Below, piece after piece: positions 51,423-59,431 of a stretch of 64,000 nucleotides of DNA. Both the position numbers and the translations under genes were made by a program. The notes under the pieces are model-generated. The model did not search any database. It was not told the DNA's origin and saw only the letters and a program-made list of their open reading frames with translations. Location: NCBI GenBank assembly GCA_039636775.1, contig CP143429.1, forward strand, positions 3,286,001 through 3,350,000, in the 5' to 3' direction. The first letter of the stretch is position 1. Each line of letters starts with the position of its first letter. This DNA is from Micrococcaceae bacterium Sec5.8 (lineage in GTDB: Bacteria; Actinomycetota; Actinomycetes; Actinomycetales; Micrococcaceae).

Positions 51423-52607
51423 CTACTTCTGGATGCACTGACCGGGGGACACCGCGTTGCCGAGTTCCGGTGCCCGGGCCGCCACCGGCCCCAGATCGGC
51501 CATGGTTATGGCGTAGCCGACCGAGGTTTCGCCTGTGGCTTTGGCGAAGACGACGCCGGCCACCCGGCCCTCGGAGGTCAGCAGCGGCCCGCCCGAGTTG
51601 CCCGGCTGGACATCGCCGGCAAGCCGGTAGACGTCCTCGGCCGCGGGGTTGTTGCCGTAGATATCCGGGACCAGGACGCTCGTGATGTCCTGCACGGTAG
51701 CGGGCTTGGACTGGAACGGGCCGCCATGGGGGTAGCCGGCAAAGGCGGCCGGACTCCCGGCCGGCAGGTCCGGGCTGAGCGGCAGCGGCGCGGACCGTAA
51801 GCCGTCCACGGCCATGACGGCGAGGTCGTGTTGCGCGTCGAAATAGACCACGCGCCCGGGCAGGGCGCCGCCGCCGGGGATCTGCACCACAGGTTCCGGC
51901 ACGCCGGCCACCACGTGGGCGTTCGTCACCACCCGTCCCGGAGCTACGACGAACCCGGTTCCGGTCTGGTTCTGGCCGCACTGGTAGGCGGTGCCCGCGA
52001 TCTTCAGGACCGAGGCCGCGGCGTTGTTCAGCGCCGGGGTGTCGGTGCTGGTGTCCGGGACTACGGCGGGCTGACCTTGTCCGATGCCCTCGAAGATCGT
52101 GGGAATCCCCTCACCGATTACGGCCGAGCGCAGTTGTGCCATGGACGTCTTCACCGGGACCGGGGTCACGCCGTCGATGAAGCGGATCACCTTGGACTCG
52201 GCGAGCGGCTGGGAAACGAAGGGGACGCCGAGCGCGCCGACGCTGAAGGCCAGCATGGACATGACCAGGGCAGCGACCACCACGTTGACGCCGCCGCCGG
52301 CCAGCCGGTCCACGGACCGCAGCGGGCTGATCCGGACGACGTTGCGGATGCTGCGGCCGATGGCGGTGCCCAGGGCGTGGCCCAAGGCCATCAGCAACAC
52401 AGCCGTGGCGATAATGGCCGTGAGGCGCCAGCCGCTGTCCTCCACGAGCCCGCTGACGACGGGGACGGAGACAAACGCTGCCACGGCACCAGCGGCGAAC
52501 CCGGCGATGCCGCCAACCGTGACGAGGAAGCCATTGCGCAGGCCGTGGAACAGGTAGGACAGCAGCGTCAGAATCAACACGAGGTCCAGGATGGTCAAGC
52601 CGAACAC
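51423..52607 (-). CDS. marP: MarP family membrane serine protease
   Basis: 394 residues. An N-terminal CvpA-like part with four membrane helices covers residues 1-125. A periplasmic trypsin-like domain follows with the triad His in TNAHVVAG, Asp in HDLAVMAV, and Ser in VQPGNSGGPLL. A Cys pair (YQCGQN and the C-terminal GQCIQK) may form the disulfide that activates MarP in Mycobacterium tuberculosis, where it confers acid and oxidative stress resistance. It is convergent with the DUF2332 gene and four bases from it. Confidence 0.9.
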   Translation of the reverse strand: MFGLTILDLVLILTLLSYLFHGLRNGFLVTVGGIAGFAAGAVAAFVSVPVVSGLVEDSGWRLTAIIATAVLLMALGHALGTAIGRSIRNVVRISPLRSVDRLAGGGVNVVVAALVMSMLAFSVGALGVPFVSQPLAESKVIRFIDGVTPVPVKTSMAQLRSAVIGEGIPTIFEGIGQGQPAVVPDTSTDTPALNNAAASVLKIAGTAYQCGQNQTGTGFVVAPGRVVTNAHVVAGVPEPVVQIPGGGALPGRVVYFDAQHDLAVMAVDGLRSAPLPLSPDLPAGSPAAFAGYPHGGPFQSKPATVQDITSVLVPDIYGNNPAAEDVYRLAGDVQPGNSGGPLLTSEGRVAGVVFAKATGETSVGYAITMADLGPVAARAPELGNAVSPGQCIQK

Positions 52608-52812
52608 CGAGGCTCCTTACAGGCAGGTAAGCCACAATTCTACCGGCGCGGGCTGGGAATTCCCCCGGGACGGGGAGGGTGCCGGGACAGCGGACGATGC
52701 CCCTCCGGACACGACGTTTCGCGCGTCTCAGTGCCAAGTACGTCACAGATGCGCCAAACTTCTGAAACAATGGCTGAAGCGCCCCAGCCGACACAGTTAG
52801 TCAGGAGATTTT

Positions 52813-53490
52813 ATGGATATCGAGGTATTGCGCCGCGCACCCCTGTTCGCCACGCTCGACGACGAGGCGTTCCGTTTGCTGACGGACGAACTCACCGAGG
52901 TGGACCTCTCACGCGGAGCCTCGGTATTCCGGGAAGGCGACCAGGGCGATCAGCTGTATTTCATCGTTTCCGGCAAGGTCAAGCTCGGCCGCACCTCCCC
53001 GGACGGCCGCGAGTCCTTGCTCGCCATCCTCGGCCCGGGCGAGCTGTTCGGCGAAATGGCACTGTTCGATCCGAGCCCGCGCACCGCGACGGCCACCGCC
53101 GTCTCGGAAACACGGCTGGCCGGGCTGAAGAATGAGAGCCTGAACGCCCTGCTGCGCACCCGACCGGAAGTCTCGGCACAACTGCTGCAGGCCCTGGCAC
53201 GGCGCCTGCGCCGCACCAATGACTCTTTGTCCGACCTTGTTTTCTCTGACGTTCCGGGCCGCGTCGCCAAGGCCCTGCTGGACCTGGCGGACCGCTTCGG
53301 CCGTCCCGCCACCGACGGCGTCCTGGTGGCCCACGAGCTCACCCAGGAGGAACTGGCGCAACTGGTGGGCGCATCCCGCGAGACCGTCAACAAGGCGCTC
53401 GCGGAATTCGTGCAGCGCGGCTGGCTGCGGCTGGAGGCACGCGCCGTCGTCATTCTCGACATGCAGCGCCTCCGCCAGCGCTCCCGCTAA
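52813..53490 (+). CDS. crp: Crp/Fnr family transcriptional regulator
   Basis: 225 residues. The N-terminal cyclic-nucleotide-binding domain contains GDQGDQLYFIVSGKVKLGRTSPDGRESLLAILGPGELFGEMALFDPSPRTATATAV, where GELFGEMALF and the PRTATA segment fit a cAMP phosphate-binding cassette. The C-terminal winged helix contains LTQEELAQLVGASRETVNKALAEFVQRGWLRLE. This is the actinobacterial global regulator of the Crp/GlxR type. The ATG at 52813 is preceded by AGGAGA. It is followed by a strong terminator. Confidence 0.93.
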   Translation: MDIEVLRRAPLFATLDDEAFRLLTDELTEVDLSRGASVFREGDQGDQLYFIVSGKVKLGRTSPDGRESLLAILGPGELFGEMALFDPSPRTATATAVSETRLAGLKNESLNALLRTRPEVSAQLLQALARRLRRTNDSLSDLVFSDVPGRVAKALLDLADRFGRPATDGVLVAHELTQEELAQLVGASRETVNKALAEFVQRGWLRLEARAVVILDMQRLRQRSR

Positions 53491-53507
53491 GCCTGTCTGG
53501 CAGCACC

Positions 53508-53544
53508 CCGAAGGCCGGCCCGTGAAAACGGAGCCGGCCTTCGG
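53508..53544 (+). terminator. crp terminator
   Basis: A 12-bp perfect stem (CCGAAGGCCGGC/GCCGGCCTTCGG) encloses a CCGT-GAAA-ACGG inner hairpin with a single bulged A, directly after the crp stop codon. Confidence 0.8.
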
Positions 53545-53559
53545 CGATTAATCCGGCGG

Positions 53560-54109
53560 GGACATGCCCGTTCCCTCCAGCCGGGAGTGGACATGCCCAA
53601 CCGTGGAACTGCGCTCTGAAGCACATGCCCGTTCCTGGCGGCAACAGATGGACATAATGCCGCTATGTCCACCGGTGCGGGCCGGCGGAGGGCATGTCCA
53701 GTGGGTAGGTGGTCTGCGCGGAGGACATGTGCCACGCCGCAGCACACGAGTGGACATCCCCGTTCTTCGGAGGCACGAAAGGACATCCCCGTTCTCGGAG
53801 TCAACGATCGGACATGCCCCTCCCTGACGGCAACAGATGAACATAATGCCGCTATGTCCACTGGTGCGGGCCAGCGGAGGGCATGTCCAGTGGGTAGGTG
53901 GTCTGCGCGGAGGACATGTGCCACGCCGCAGCGCACGAAAGGACATGCCCGTTCTCGGAGTCAACGATCGGACATGCCCGTTATTGAGGGGTAGCAGAGG
54001 ATATGCCCATCCCTGGAACGTGGCGCTGAAGGACATGCCCGGTCCTGGCAGCAACAGATGGACATGATGCCGTTATGTCCAGTGGTGCGGGCCAGCGGAG
54101 GGCATGTCC
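53560..54109. repeat. Phased array of degenerate 29-bp repeats with inverted units, gene-free
   Basis: Units starting GGACATGCCC (or near variants) begin at 53560, 53589, 53621, 53650, 53723, 53752, 53781, 53810, 53839, 53912, 53941, 53970, 53999, 54031 and 54060. Steps are 29 bp except two of 32 bp and two of 73 bp. Inverted units ending ATGTCC finish at 53670 and 53699, 53859 and 53888, 54080 and 54109, each pair again 29 bp apart. This gives three blocks of direct units (4, 5 and 6) closed by two inverted ones. Larger segments around the inverted units recur at offsets of 189 and 221 bp. A 29-bp period is not a multiple of three, and frames crossing it have no start signals. The array lies between convergent crp and NUDIX genes. 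Confidence 0.85.
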
Positions 54110-54130
54110 GAAGCGCACACGGCCCACGCG

Positions 54131-54267
54131 CCCTGCGGACACGCCGACGCGTCAGCCGGACACACCGGCCGCACGCCAGCGCGTCGGCCGCACGCCAGCG
54201 CGTCGGCCGGACAGCCCTGCGGACACGCCGGCGCGTCAGCCGGACACACCGGCCGCGCGCCAGCGCA
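54131..54267. repeat. GC-rich tandem duplication
   Basis: A ~53-bp segment beginning CCCTGCGGACACGCC at 54131 recurs at 54215 with two mismatches. Shorter iterations of GCCGCACGCCAGCGCGTCG lie between them. It directly follows the 29-bp array and ends about 35 bp before the NUDIX stop codon. Confidence 0.75.
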
Positions 54268-54303
54268 CCGGCGCACCGGCGCGTCAGTCAGGGCAGCGTC
54301 GCG

Positions 54304-55215
54304 TCAGCGTTCGCGCTGGGGATCTCCGGCGACGGTCTTGGCCGCCTCGACCTCGAGCAGAAGCCGGCCGTCTTCTTCGACCAGCTTCGGCTGGTACACA
54401 TGGGCCTTGCGCTTGTAACTCAGGTAGGCAATGCAGCCGTTCGCGGACGCCATCTTTTCGAGCATAATCTCCGAACCGGGCACCAGAAGCTGGCCGAGCG
54501 TCCGGCCAACGGTGTTCTCCTGGCCCACCTCATCGCCCAGCGCAGGGGTGTCCCTGCCGTCGACGACCTTGCGGACGCAAACCCACCGGCCCCAGACGCC
54601 TTTACTGGCGAGCAGCGAGGGCTGCTGGTTCACCGGCACTGTCGCCGCGAAATAGCGGGTATTGAACCGCCGGTGCGCGAAGTCGGGGCTGAGCCAGTTA
54701 ACAAGGGGCTTGAGCAGATCGGTCCGGACCGAGAGCCCCCGCTTCGCGAGCACCTCGGTGAAAGTCTTTTCCTGGTCCGCCACCGCCACCCGGGCCCGCA
54801 TCCACTCGGCCTTGGAGGTCGCCTCCACCGTGCTGGACAAGTCCGTTCCGGCCAGCAGGATGCCGGTTTCCTCGAACAATTCACGGATGGCGCCCACTAC
54901 GTGGCGGCGCGCCAGCCCGACATCGGCGGTGCCCATGTGCTCAGCCCAATACTGCGGCGACGGGCCCAGCCAGCCGACGGCGTCGTCGTCGGACGCCTCC
55001 AGCGACCCGCCGGGGAACGCGAGAACGCCCAGGGGTGACGAACCGGGCCGGTATCCCAGCCAGGTCTCCAGCCCGGTAGGCGAATCCCGCAACAACACCA
55101 CAGACGACGCAAAGCGGGGCGCTCGGGGGGTCCGCTCGCCGTGATCAAGCCAGCTGCGGGCGGCCCCCTCAAGATCCGGGGGAAGGGCGAACAGGCGTCG
55201 GGCTAACTGGGGCAA
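54304..55215 (-). CDS. NUDIX hydrolase
   Basis: 303 residues. SSVVLLRDSPTGLETWLGYRPG and VLAFPGGSLEASDDDAV precede the Nudix helix ARRHVVGAIRELFEETGILLAG near residues 102-123, with a REL..EETG core. The insertion between the first Gly-rich loop and the Nudix helix is longer than in classical enzymes, as in the NUDT19-like/actinobacterial group. The substrate is unknown. It is followed upstream on the same strand by ridA and DUF4177 genes with short gaps, forming a probable operon. Confidence 0.85.
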   Translation of the reverse strand: MPQLARRLFALPPDLEGAARSWLDHGERTPRAPRFASSVVLLRDSPTGLETWLGYRPGSSPLGVLAFPGGSLEASDDDAVGWLGPSPQYWAEHMGTADVGLARRHVVGAIRELFEETGILLAGTDLSSTVEATSKAEWMRARVAVADQEKTFTEVLAKRGLSVRTDLLKPLVNWLSPDFAHRRFNTRYFAATVPVNQQPSLLASKGVWGRWVCVRKVVDGRDTPALGDEVGQENTVGRTLGQLLVPGSEIMLEKMASANGCIAYLSYKRKAHVYQPKLVEEDGRLLLEVEAAKTVAGDPQRER

Positions 55216-55225
55216 GGGATCAGAC

Positions 55226-55747
55226 CTAGGCGAATTCAGCGATCAGTTCGACTTCAACCGGGGAGTCGAGAGGGAGGACGGACACACCGACGGCGGACCG
55301 TGCGTGCTGGCCGGCGTCGCCAAAGACTTTGCCGAGCAGTTCGGAGGCCCCGTTGATCACAGCGGGCTGGCCGGTGAAGGACGGATCGGAGGACACGAAA
55401 CCAACAACCTTGACGATCCTTGTGATCCGGTCGAGGTCCCCGATCACGCTCTTGACGGCGGCCAGGGCGTTGACAGCACACACGGCTGCGTACTGCCGGG
55501 CAGCTTCGGGCGAGACAGTGGCCTCGTCCGTAGCACCCTCCGTGCCGGCGGAGACCTTGCCGGTCGCCTCCAGCTTGCCGTTCACGAACGGCAATTGGCC
55601 GGACGTATAAACATGGTTGCCGGAGATCACGGCGGGGACGTAGGCGGCCACCGGCGCAGCAACGTCGGGCAGCGCCAGGCCCAGTTCGGCAAGGCGCTGC
55701 TCGACGGCGGACGCCGCGCCGGACGCAGCGGGGGCGGGTGTGCTCAT
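55226..55747 (-). CDS. RidA family protein (reactive enamine/imine deaminase-like)
   Basis: 173 residues of the YjgF/YER057c/UK114 fold. AYVPAVISGNHVYTSGQLPFVNGKLEATGKV, then AARQYAAVCAVNALAAVKSVIGDLDRITRIVKVVGFVSSDPSFTGQPAVINGASELLGKVFGDAGQHARSAVGVSVLPLDSPVEVELIAEF matches the family over its full length. The catalytic Arg position appears as HARSAVGV. The ~20-residue N-terminal Ala-rich extension is unusual. RidA enzymes hydrolyse 2-aminoacrylate-type imines. Confidence 0.88.
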   Translation of the reverse strand: MSTPAPAASGAASAVEQRLAELGLALPDVAAPVAAYVPAVISGNHVYTSGQLPFVNGKLEATGKVSAGTEGATDEATVSPEAARQYAAVCAVNALAAVKSVIGDLDRITRIVKVVGFVSSDPSFTGQPAVINGASELLGKVFGDAGQHARSAVGVSVLPLDSPVEVELIAEFA

Positions 55748-55749
55748 GG

Positions 55750-55905
55750 CTACTGCTTCTCCCGCTTCAGGTAAGCAACCAGGCCGTTTCCGTCGGGGCC
55801 CGTCACCACCTGGACAAGCTCCCAGCCGTCGTCACCCCACTGGTCTAAAATCTGCTTCGTGGCGTGAATAATGAGCGGAATCGTTGCGTACTCCCATTTG
55901 GTCAT
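55750..55905 (-). CDS. DUF4177 domain-containing small protein (51 aa)
   Basis: A 51-residue protein starting MTKWEYATIPL and continuing QILDQWGDDGWELVQV then GLVAYLKR, the DUF4177 core (WEYA...LN.WG..GWELV.V). Function unknown. It starts at the ATG at 55905 and ends two bases before the ridA start, so it is co-transcribed with ridA and the NUDIX gene. Confidence 0.8.
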   Translation of the reverse strand: MTKWEYATIPLIIHATKQILDQWGDDGWELVQVVTGPDGNGLVAYLKREKQ

Positions 55906-55942
55906 GAGCTAAAGCCTAGTCCTTGCCGCTAAAGTGGAAAAC

Positions 55943-58288
55943 ATGGCGACTGGTAAAAACCCTCTCTTTGACACGGCCACCACCCTCGGAAAGATCATTC
56001 TTTTCCTGGGCGTGAGCGCCATCTGCGGCGTCCTGGTGGCGGGGCTGCTGGTCCCTGCGGCCGCCGTGACCGGCAGCACCGCCAGCGGCTCGATCAAGTT
56101 CTTCGAGACCCTGCCGGCAGAACTCAACGTGGACCCGCCAAGCCAGTCGACCACCATCCTCGCCTCCGACGGCAGCGTGATCGCCAACCTCTACGCGGAA
56201 AACCGCACCAAAGTCTCCCTCGACCAGATGTCCCCGTATATCAAGGACGCGGTCATTGCCATCGAGGACAGCCGCTTCTATGAGCACGGCGGCGTGGACA
56301 CCACCGGCATCATGCGGGCGCTGGTCAGCACGGCTCGCGGCAACAAACAGGGCGCCTCCACCATCACCCAGCAGTACGTGAACAACGTCATCAACTCCTC
56401 CCTCGAGGCCGAGGGCAAGAGCGACCAGGTGCTGCTCAACGGCGTGAACAAGGGCGTCGGCGACAAGCTCCGCGAAATGAAGCTGGCCATCGCGCTGGAG
56501 AAGAAGTTCACCAAGGAACAGATCCTCGAGGGCTACCTCAACATCGTGTTCTTCAACCGTGACGCGTACGGCATTGAGGCCGCGTCTAAGTTCTTCTTCA
56601 GCACCACGGCCAAGGACTTGACGCTGCCGCAGGCCGCACTGCTGGCAGGGCTTGTCAACAGCCCGTCCTTCTTCGACCCGATCACCAACCCGGAGAACGC
56701 CAAGGGCCGCCGGGACCTGGTCCTGCAGTCCATGCTGAGCCAGGGCAAAATCCAGCAGGCCGACTACGACGCCGCCGTGGCCACGCCGATCGAAACCAAG
56801 GTCACCCAGCCCCGCCAGGGCTGTGCCTACTCCGCGACGGCGCCGTACTTCTGCGACTACGTTTTGCACCTGATGCTGAACAACCCCGCCTACGGCGCCG
56901 ATGCCACCGAACGCGAACGGAAAATCTTCCGCGGCGGCCTGACCATCAAGACCACCCTGGACCCGAGCGCCCAGTCCATCGCGCAGACCCAGGTGGACGG
57001 TTCTGCCGGGGAGAACCCGGACAAATGGGGAGCCTCACTGGTGTCCATTCAGCCCGGTTCCGGCAAGATCGTCTCCATGGCCCAGAACACCCAGTTCCTG
57101 GAAGCCGAAGGAAAGTTCAACAACGTCATCAACTTCAACGTTGATATGAAGGACGCCCAGGGCAACGACCTCGGCGGCCTCGGCGGTTTCCAGCCGGGCT
57201 CCACCATGAAACCCTTCACCTTCGCAGAATGGCTCGACGAGGGCAGGTCCATGAACACCGTCCTCAACGGCTCCGTCCGCAGGTACCCCTTGAATTACCG
57301 GTGGAAGAACACCTGCCCCACCCCCGTGGACGGCGCATACAACACAGCGGAAAAGTCACTCGGCGCGGCCGACGACCTGCAGAACGCCGAAGAGGGCTAC
57401 TACAAGAACATGACGGTCGTCGATGGCCTGGCCAACTCCATCAACACCATGACTTTCGCCACCGCGGCTCAAGTGGACCTCTGCGGCATTCAGAAGATCG
57501 TGGACGCCGTCGGAATCCACGCCGGTCAAACCAACGAGCCCGTTCCCATGACGCGCCTGTCCAACCTGATCGGTGCAACGCAGACTTCGCCACTGACCAT
57601 GGCGAGTGCTTTCGCCACCTTCGCCAACGACGGCAAGTACTGCGAACCCACCGCCATCGAGTCGGTCACGGACGCTACCGGCGCCCCCCTGCCGGCCCAG
57701 GAAACCAAATGCCGGGACGCGATCAAACCGGAAGTCGCGCACGGCGTGACAGCCGCACTGCAGGAAGTCCTGAACCGCGGTTCCGGTTCCCTGATCAAGC
57801 CGAGAATCTCAACGCGGACTACCTTCCCGATCGCGGCCAAGACCGGAACCAACGACCCCAACAACTCCACGTGGGTGGTTGGCTACACCAAGGGCCTGGC
57901 AACAGCGTCCTGGTTCGGCGACGCCTTGGGCGGCCAGGACCGGCCGGGACGCAAACTGACGCTGAACGGGAAGTTCTACGAGGCCATCGACGGTTACATG
58001 ATCGCCGGTCCGCAGTTCTCGAACTTCATGGCCGAGGTGGCGCCGGCCTACGGCACCGATCCGTTCCCGGCCCCGCCGTCGAGCATGGTCAACGGCACCG
58101 CACCCGTTCCGGCCCCCCGGAACAACCCGCAGCCCACCAGGGCTCCGGCCAACCCGGCACCGGCACCGTCCGACTCGGCACCGGCACCGGCACCGTCCGA
58201 CCCGCCGGCACCGGCACCGTCCACCGCGCCGCCCGCTCCGGCGCCCTCGGACGCACGGCCCGGCAACGGCGCAACCGGGAAGCCCTGA
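55943..58288 (+). CDS. Class A penicillin-binding protein (transglycosylase/transpeptidase)
   Basis: 781 residues building peptidoglycan outside the membrane. One N-terminal membrane helix at about 12-40. The GT51 glycosyltransferase domain has IAIEDSRFYEHGGVDTTGIMRAL (catalytic Glu near residue 106) and GASTITQQYVNN. In the transpeptidase domain the SxxK motif is GSTMKP near residue 419, SxN is ANSINT, and KTG is AAKTGTND near residue 632. An Ala/Pro/Ser-rich tail (repeats of PAPAPSD) closes the protein. The start at 55943 has TAAAGT seven bases upstream. The metallophosphoesterase gene follows after 3 bp. Confidence 0.93.
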   Translation: MATGKNPLFDTATTLGKIILFLGVSAICGVLVAGLLVPAAAVTGSTASGSIKFFETLPAELNVDPPSQSTTILASDGSVIANLYAENRTKVSLDQMSPYIKDAVIAIEDSRFYEHGGVDTTGIMRALVSTARGNKQGASTITQQYVNNVINSSLEAEGKSDQVLLNGVNKGVGDKLREMKLAIALEKKFTKEQILEGYLNIVFFNRDAYGIEAASKFFFSTTAKDLTLPQAALLAGLVNSPSFFDPITNPENAKGRRDLVLQSMLSQGKIQQADYDAAVATPIETKVTQPRQGCAYSATAPYFCDYVLHLMLNNPAYGADATERERKIFRGGLTIKTTLDPSAQSIAQTQVDGSAGENPDKWGASLVSIQPGSGKIVSMAQNTQFLEAEGKFNNVINFNVDMKDAQGNDLGGLGGFQPGSTMKPFTFAEWLDEGRSMNTVLNGSVRRYPLNYRWKNTCPTPVDGAYNTAEKSLGAADDLQNAEEGYYKNMTVVDGLANSINTMTFATAAQVDLCGIQKIVDAVGIHAGQTNEPVPMTRLSNLIGATQTSPLTMASAFATFANDGKYCEPTAIESVTDATGAPLPAQETKCRDAIKPEVAHGVTAALQEVLNRGSGSLIKPRISTRTTFPIAAKTGTNDPNNSTWVVGYTKGLATASWFGDALGGQDRPGRKLTLNGKFYEAIDGYMIAGPQFSNFMAEVAPAYGTDPFPAPPSSMVNGTAPVPAPRNNPQPTRAPANPAPAPSDSAPAPAPSDPPAPAPSTAPPAPAPSDARPGNGATGKP

Positions 58289-58291
58289 CCC

Positions 58292-59239
58292 ATGGAGACG
58301 ATCAACGCACTGGCCAGCCGCGCCCGAAACATCGGGCGCGGCTTTGCCGTGACCGCCGCCGCCGGAGCACTTACCGGCGCTGCCGCCGCGGGATACGGGC
58401 TGTGGGAAAAGAACCAGTTCGTGCTGCGCGAAGAAACCCTGCCAATTCTTCCGGCGGGATTCGGCCCGATCCGGGTCCTGCACCTCAGCGACATCCACTT
58501 CGTCCCCGGCCAGGAACGGAAAGCCGCATGGCTGTCCTCCCTGGCGGACCTGGAACCGGACCTGGTGGTGAACACCGGCGACAACCTCAGCCATGCCAAA
58601 GCGGTGGACCCCGTGCTGGAGGCACTGCGTCCGCTGATGGCGTTTCCCGGCGTTTTTGTTCCCGGCTCCAACGACTACTTTGCCCCGCGGCTGAAGAACC
58701 CGGCGTCGTATTTCGCCGGCCCCTCCTCGAAGCCCAAGGAGCCAGCCACACTGGACTGGCCACGGCTGCGTTCCGGCTTTGGCATGGGCGGCTGGGTGGA
58801 CCTGACCAACCGCTGCCAGTCCCTGGTCATCGGAGGGCTCCGCGTTGACTTCTCCGGCGTCGACGATCCGCACCTGGGTCTCGAACAGTACGCCGGCTGG
58901 CCCCGCGGAACCAAGGGCCAGGACGCCAAACCGCACCTGCGGATCGCCGTCGCCCATGCCCCGTACCAGCGGGTCCTGGACCACTTCACCGCGGACGGTG
59001 CCGACCTCCTGCTGGCCGGGCACACCCACGGCGGCCAGATCTGCGTTCCGGGTTTCGGGGCGCTCGTCGCCAATTGCGACCTCCCCACCTGGCGCGCGAA
59101 GGGTTTGCACGGCTGGGAGAGCAACGGACGCACGACGCCGGTGAACGTCTCAGGCGGGATCGGCACCTCCCGCTTCGCCCCGGTCCGGATCGCCTGCAAG
59201 CCCGAAGCGGTACTGCTGACGCTCACTGCGCGTTCCTGA
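58292..59239 (+). CDS. Metallophosphoesterase
   Basis: 315 residues. An N-terminal hydrophobic segment (VTAAAGALTGAAAAGYGLW) probably anchors it in the membrane. Calcineurin-like metal motifs follow: VLHLSDIHF, VVNTGDNLSH, GSNDYF, AVAHAPY and LAGHTHGGQICVPGFG. It belongs to the YkuE-like group that acts on lipid or envelope phosphates, and the coupling to a penicillin-binding protein gene is a common actinobacterial arrangement. The substrate is unknown. Confidence 0.88.
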   Translation: METINALASRARNIGRGFAVTAAAGALTGAAAAGYGLWEKNQFVLREETLPILPAGFGPIRVLHLSDIHFVPGQERKAAWLSSLADLEPDLVVNTGDNLSHAKAVDPVLEALRPLMAFPGVFVPGSNDYFAPRLKNPASYFAGPSSKPKEPATLDWPRLRSGFGMGGWVDLTNRCQSLVIGGLRVDFSGVDDPHLGLEQYAGWPRGTKGQDAKPHLRIAVAHAPYQRVLDHFTADGADLLLAGHTHGGQICVPGFGALVANCDLPTWRAKGLHGWESNGRTTPVNVSGGIGTSRFAPVRIACKPEAVLLTLTARS

Positions 59240-59431
59240 GCCCGGACCGGCCCGGAGGCCCTGCGGCCTGGGCGGGCACGCCTTCTCATTGCGGAACGTA
59301 ATTACTGGGCCAGATCCTGATGCCATGCGTTTTCCTGTGAACCGGCTCACGCGATGGCCTAGGGTAGTTGCTACAGGAAACTACATCCACTTGCGTTAGA
59401 TATTTCGCAGTCGCGTCGTGAAGAAGCAGGC

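Noticed and set aside
53560..53574. GGACATGCCC matches the half-site consensus of the animal p53 protein
   Set aside because: A coincidence of a short palindromic sequence; bacteria have no p53.
53548..54054. A minus-strand frame with internally repeated THWTCPP-type peptides
   Set aside because: The repeats come from the 29-bp DNA array, which shifts frame at each unit; there is no ribosome-binding site and no codon-level conservation.
53560..54109. CRISPR array
   Set aside because: Units are degenerate over most of their length, contain no unique spacers, include inverted copies, and no cas genes are nearby.
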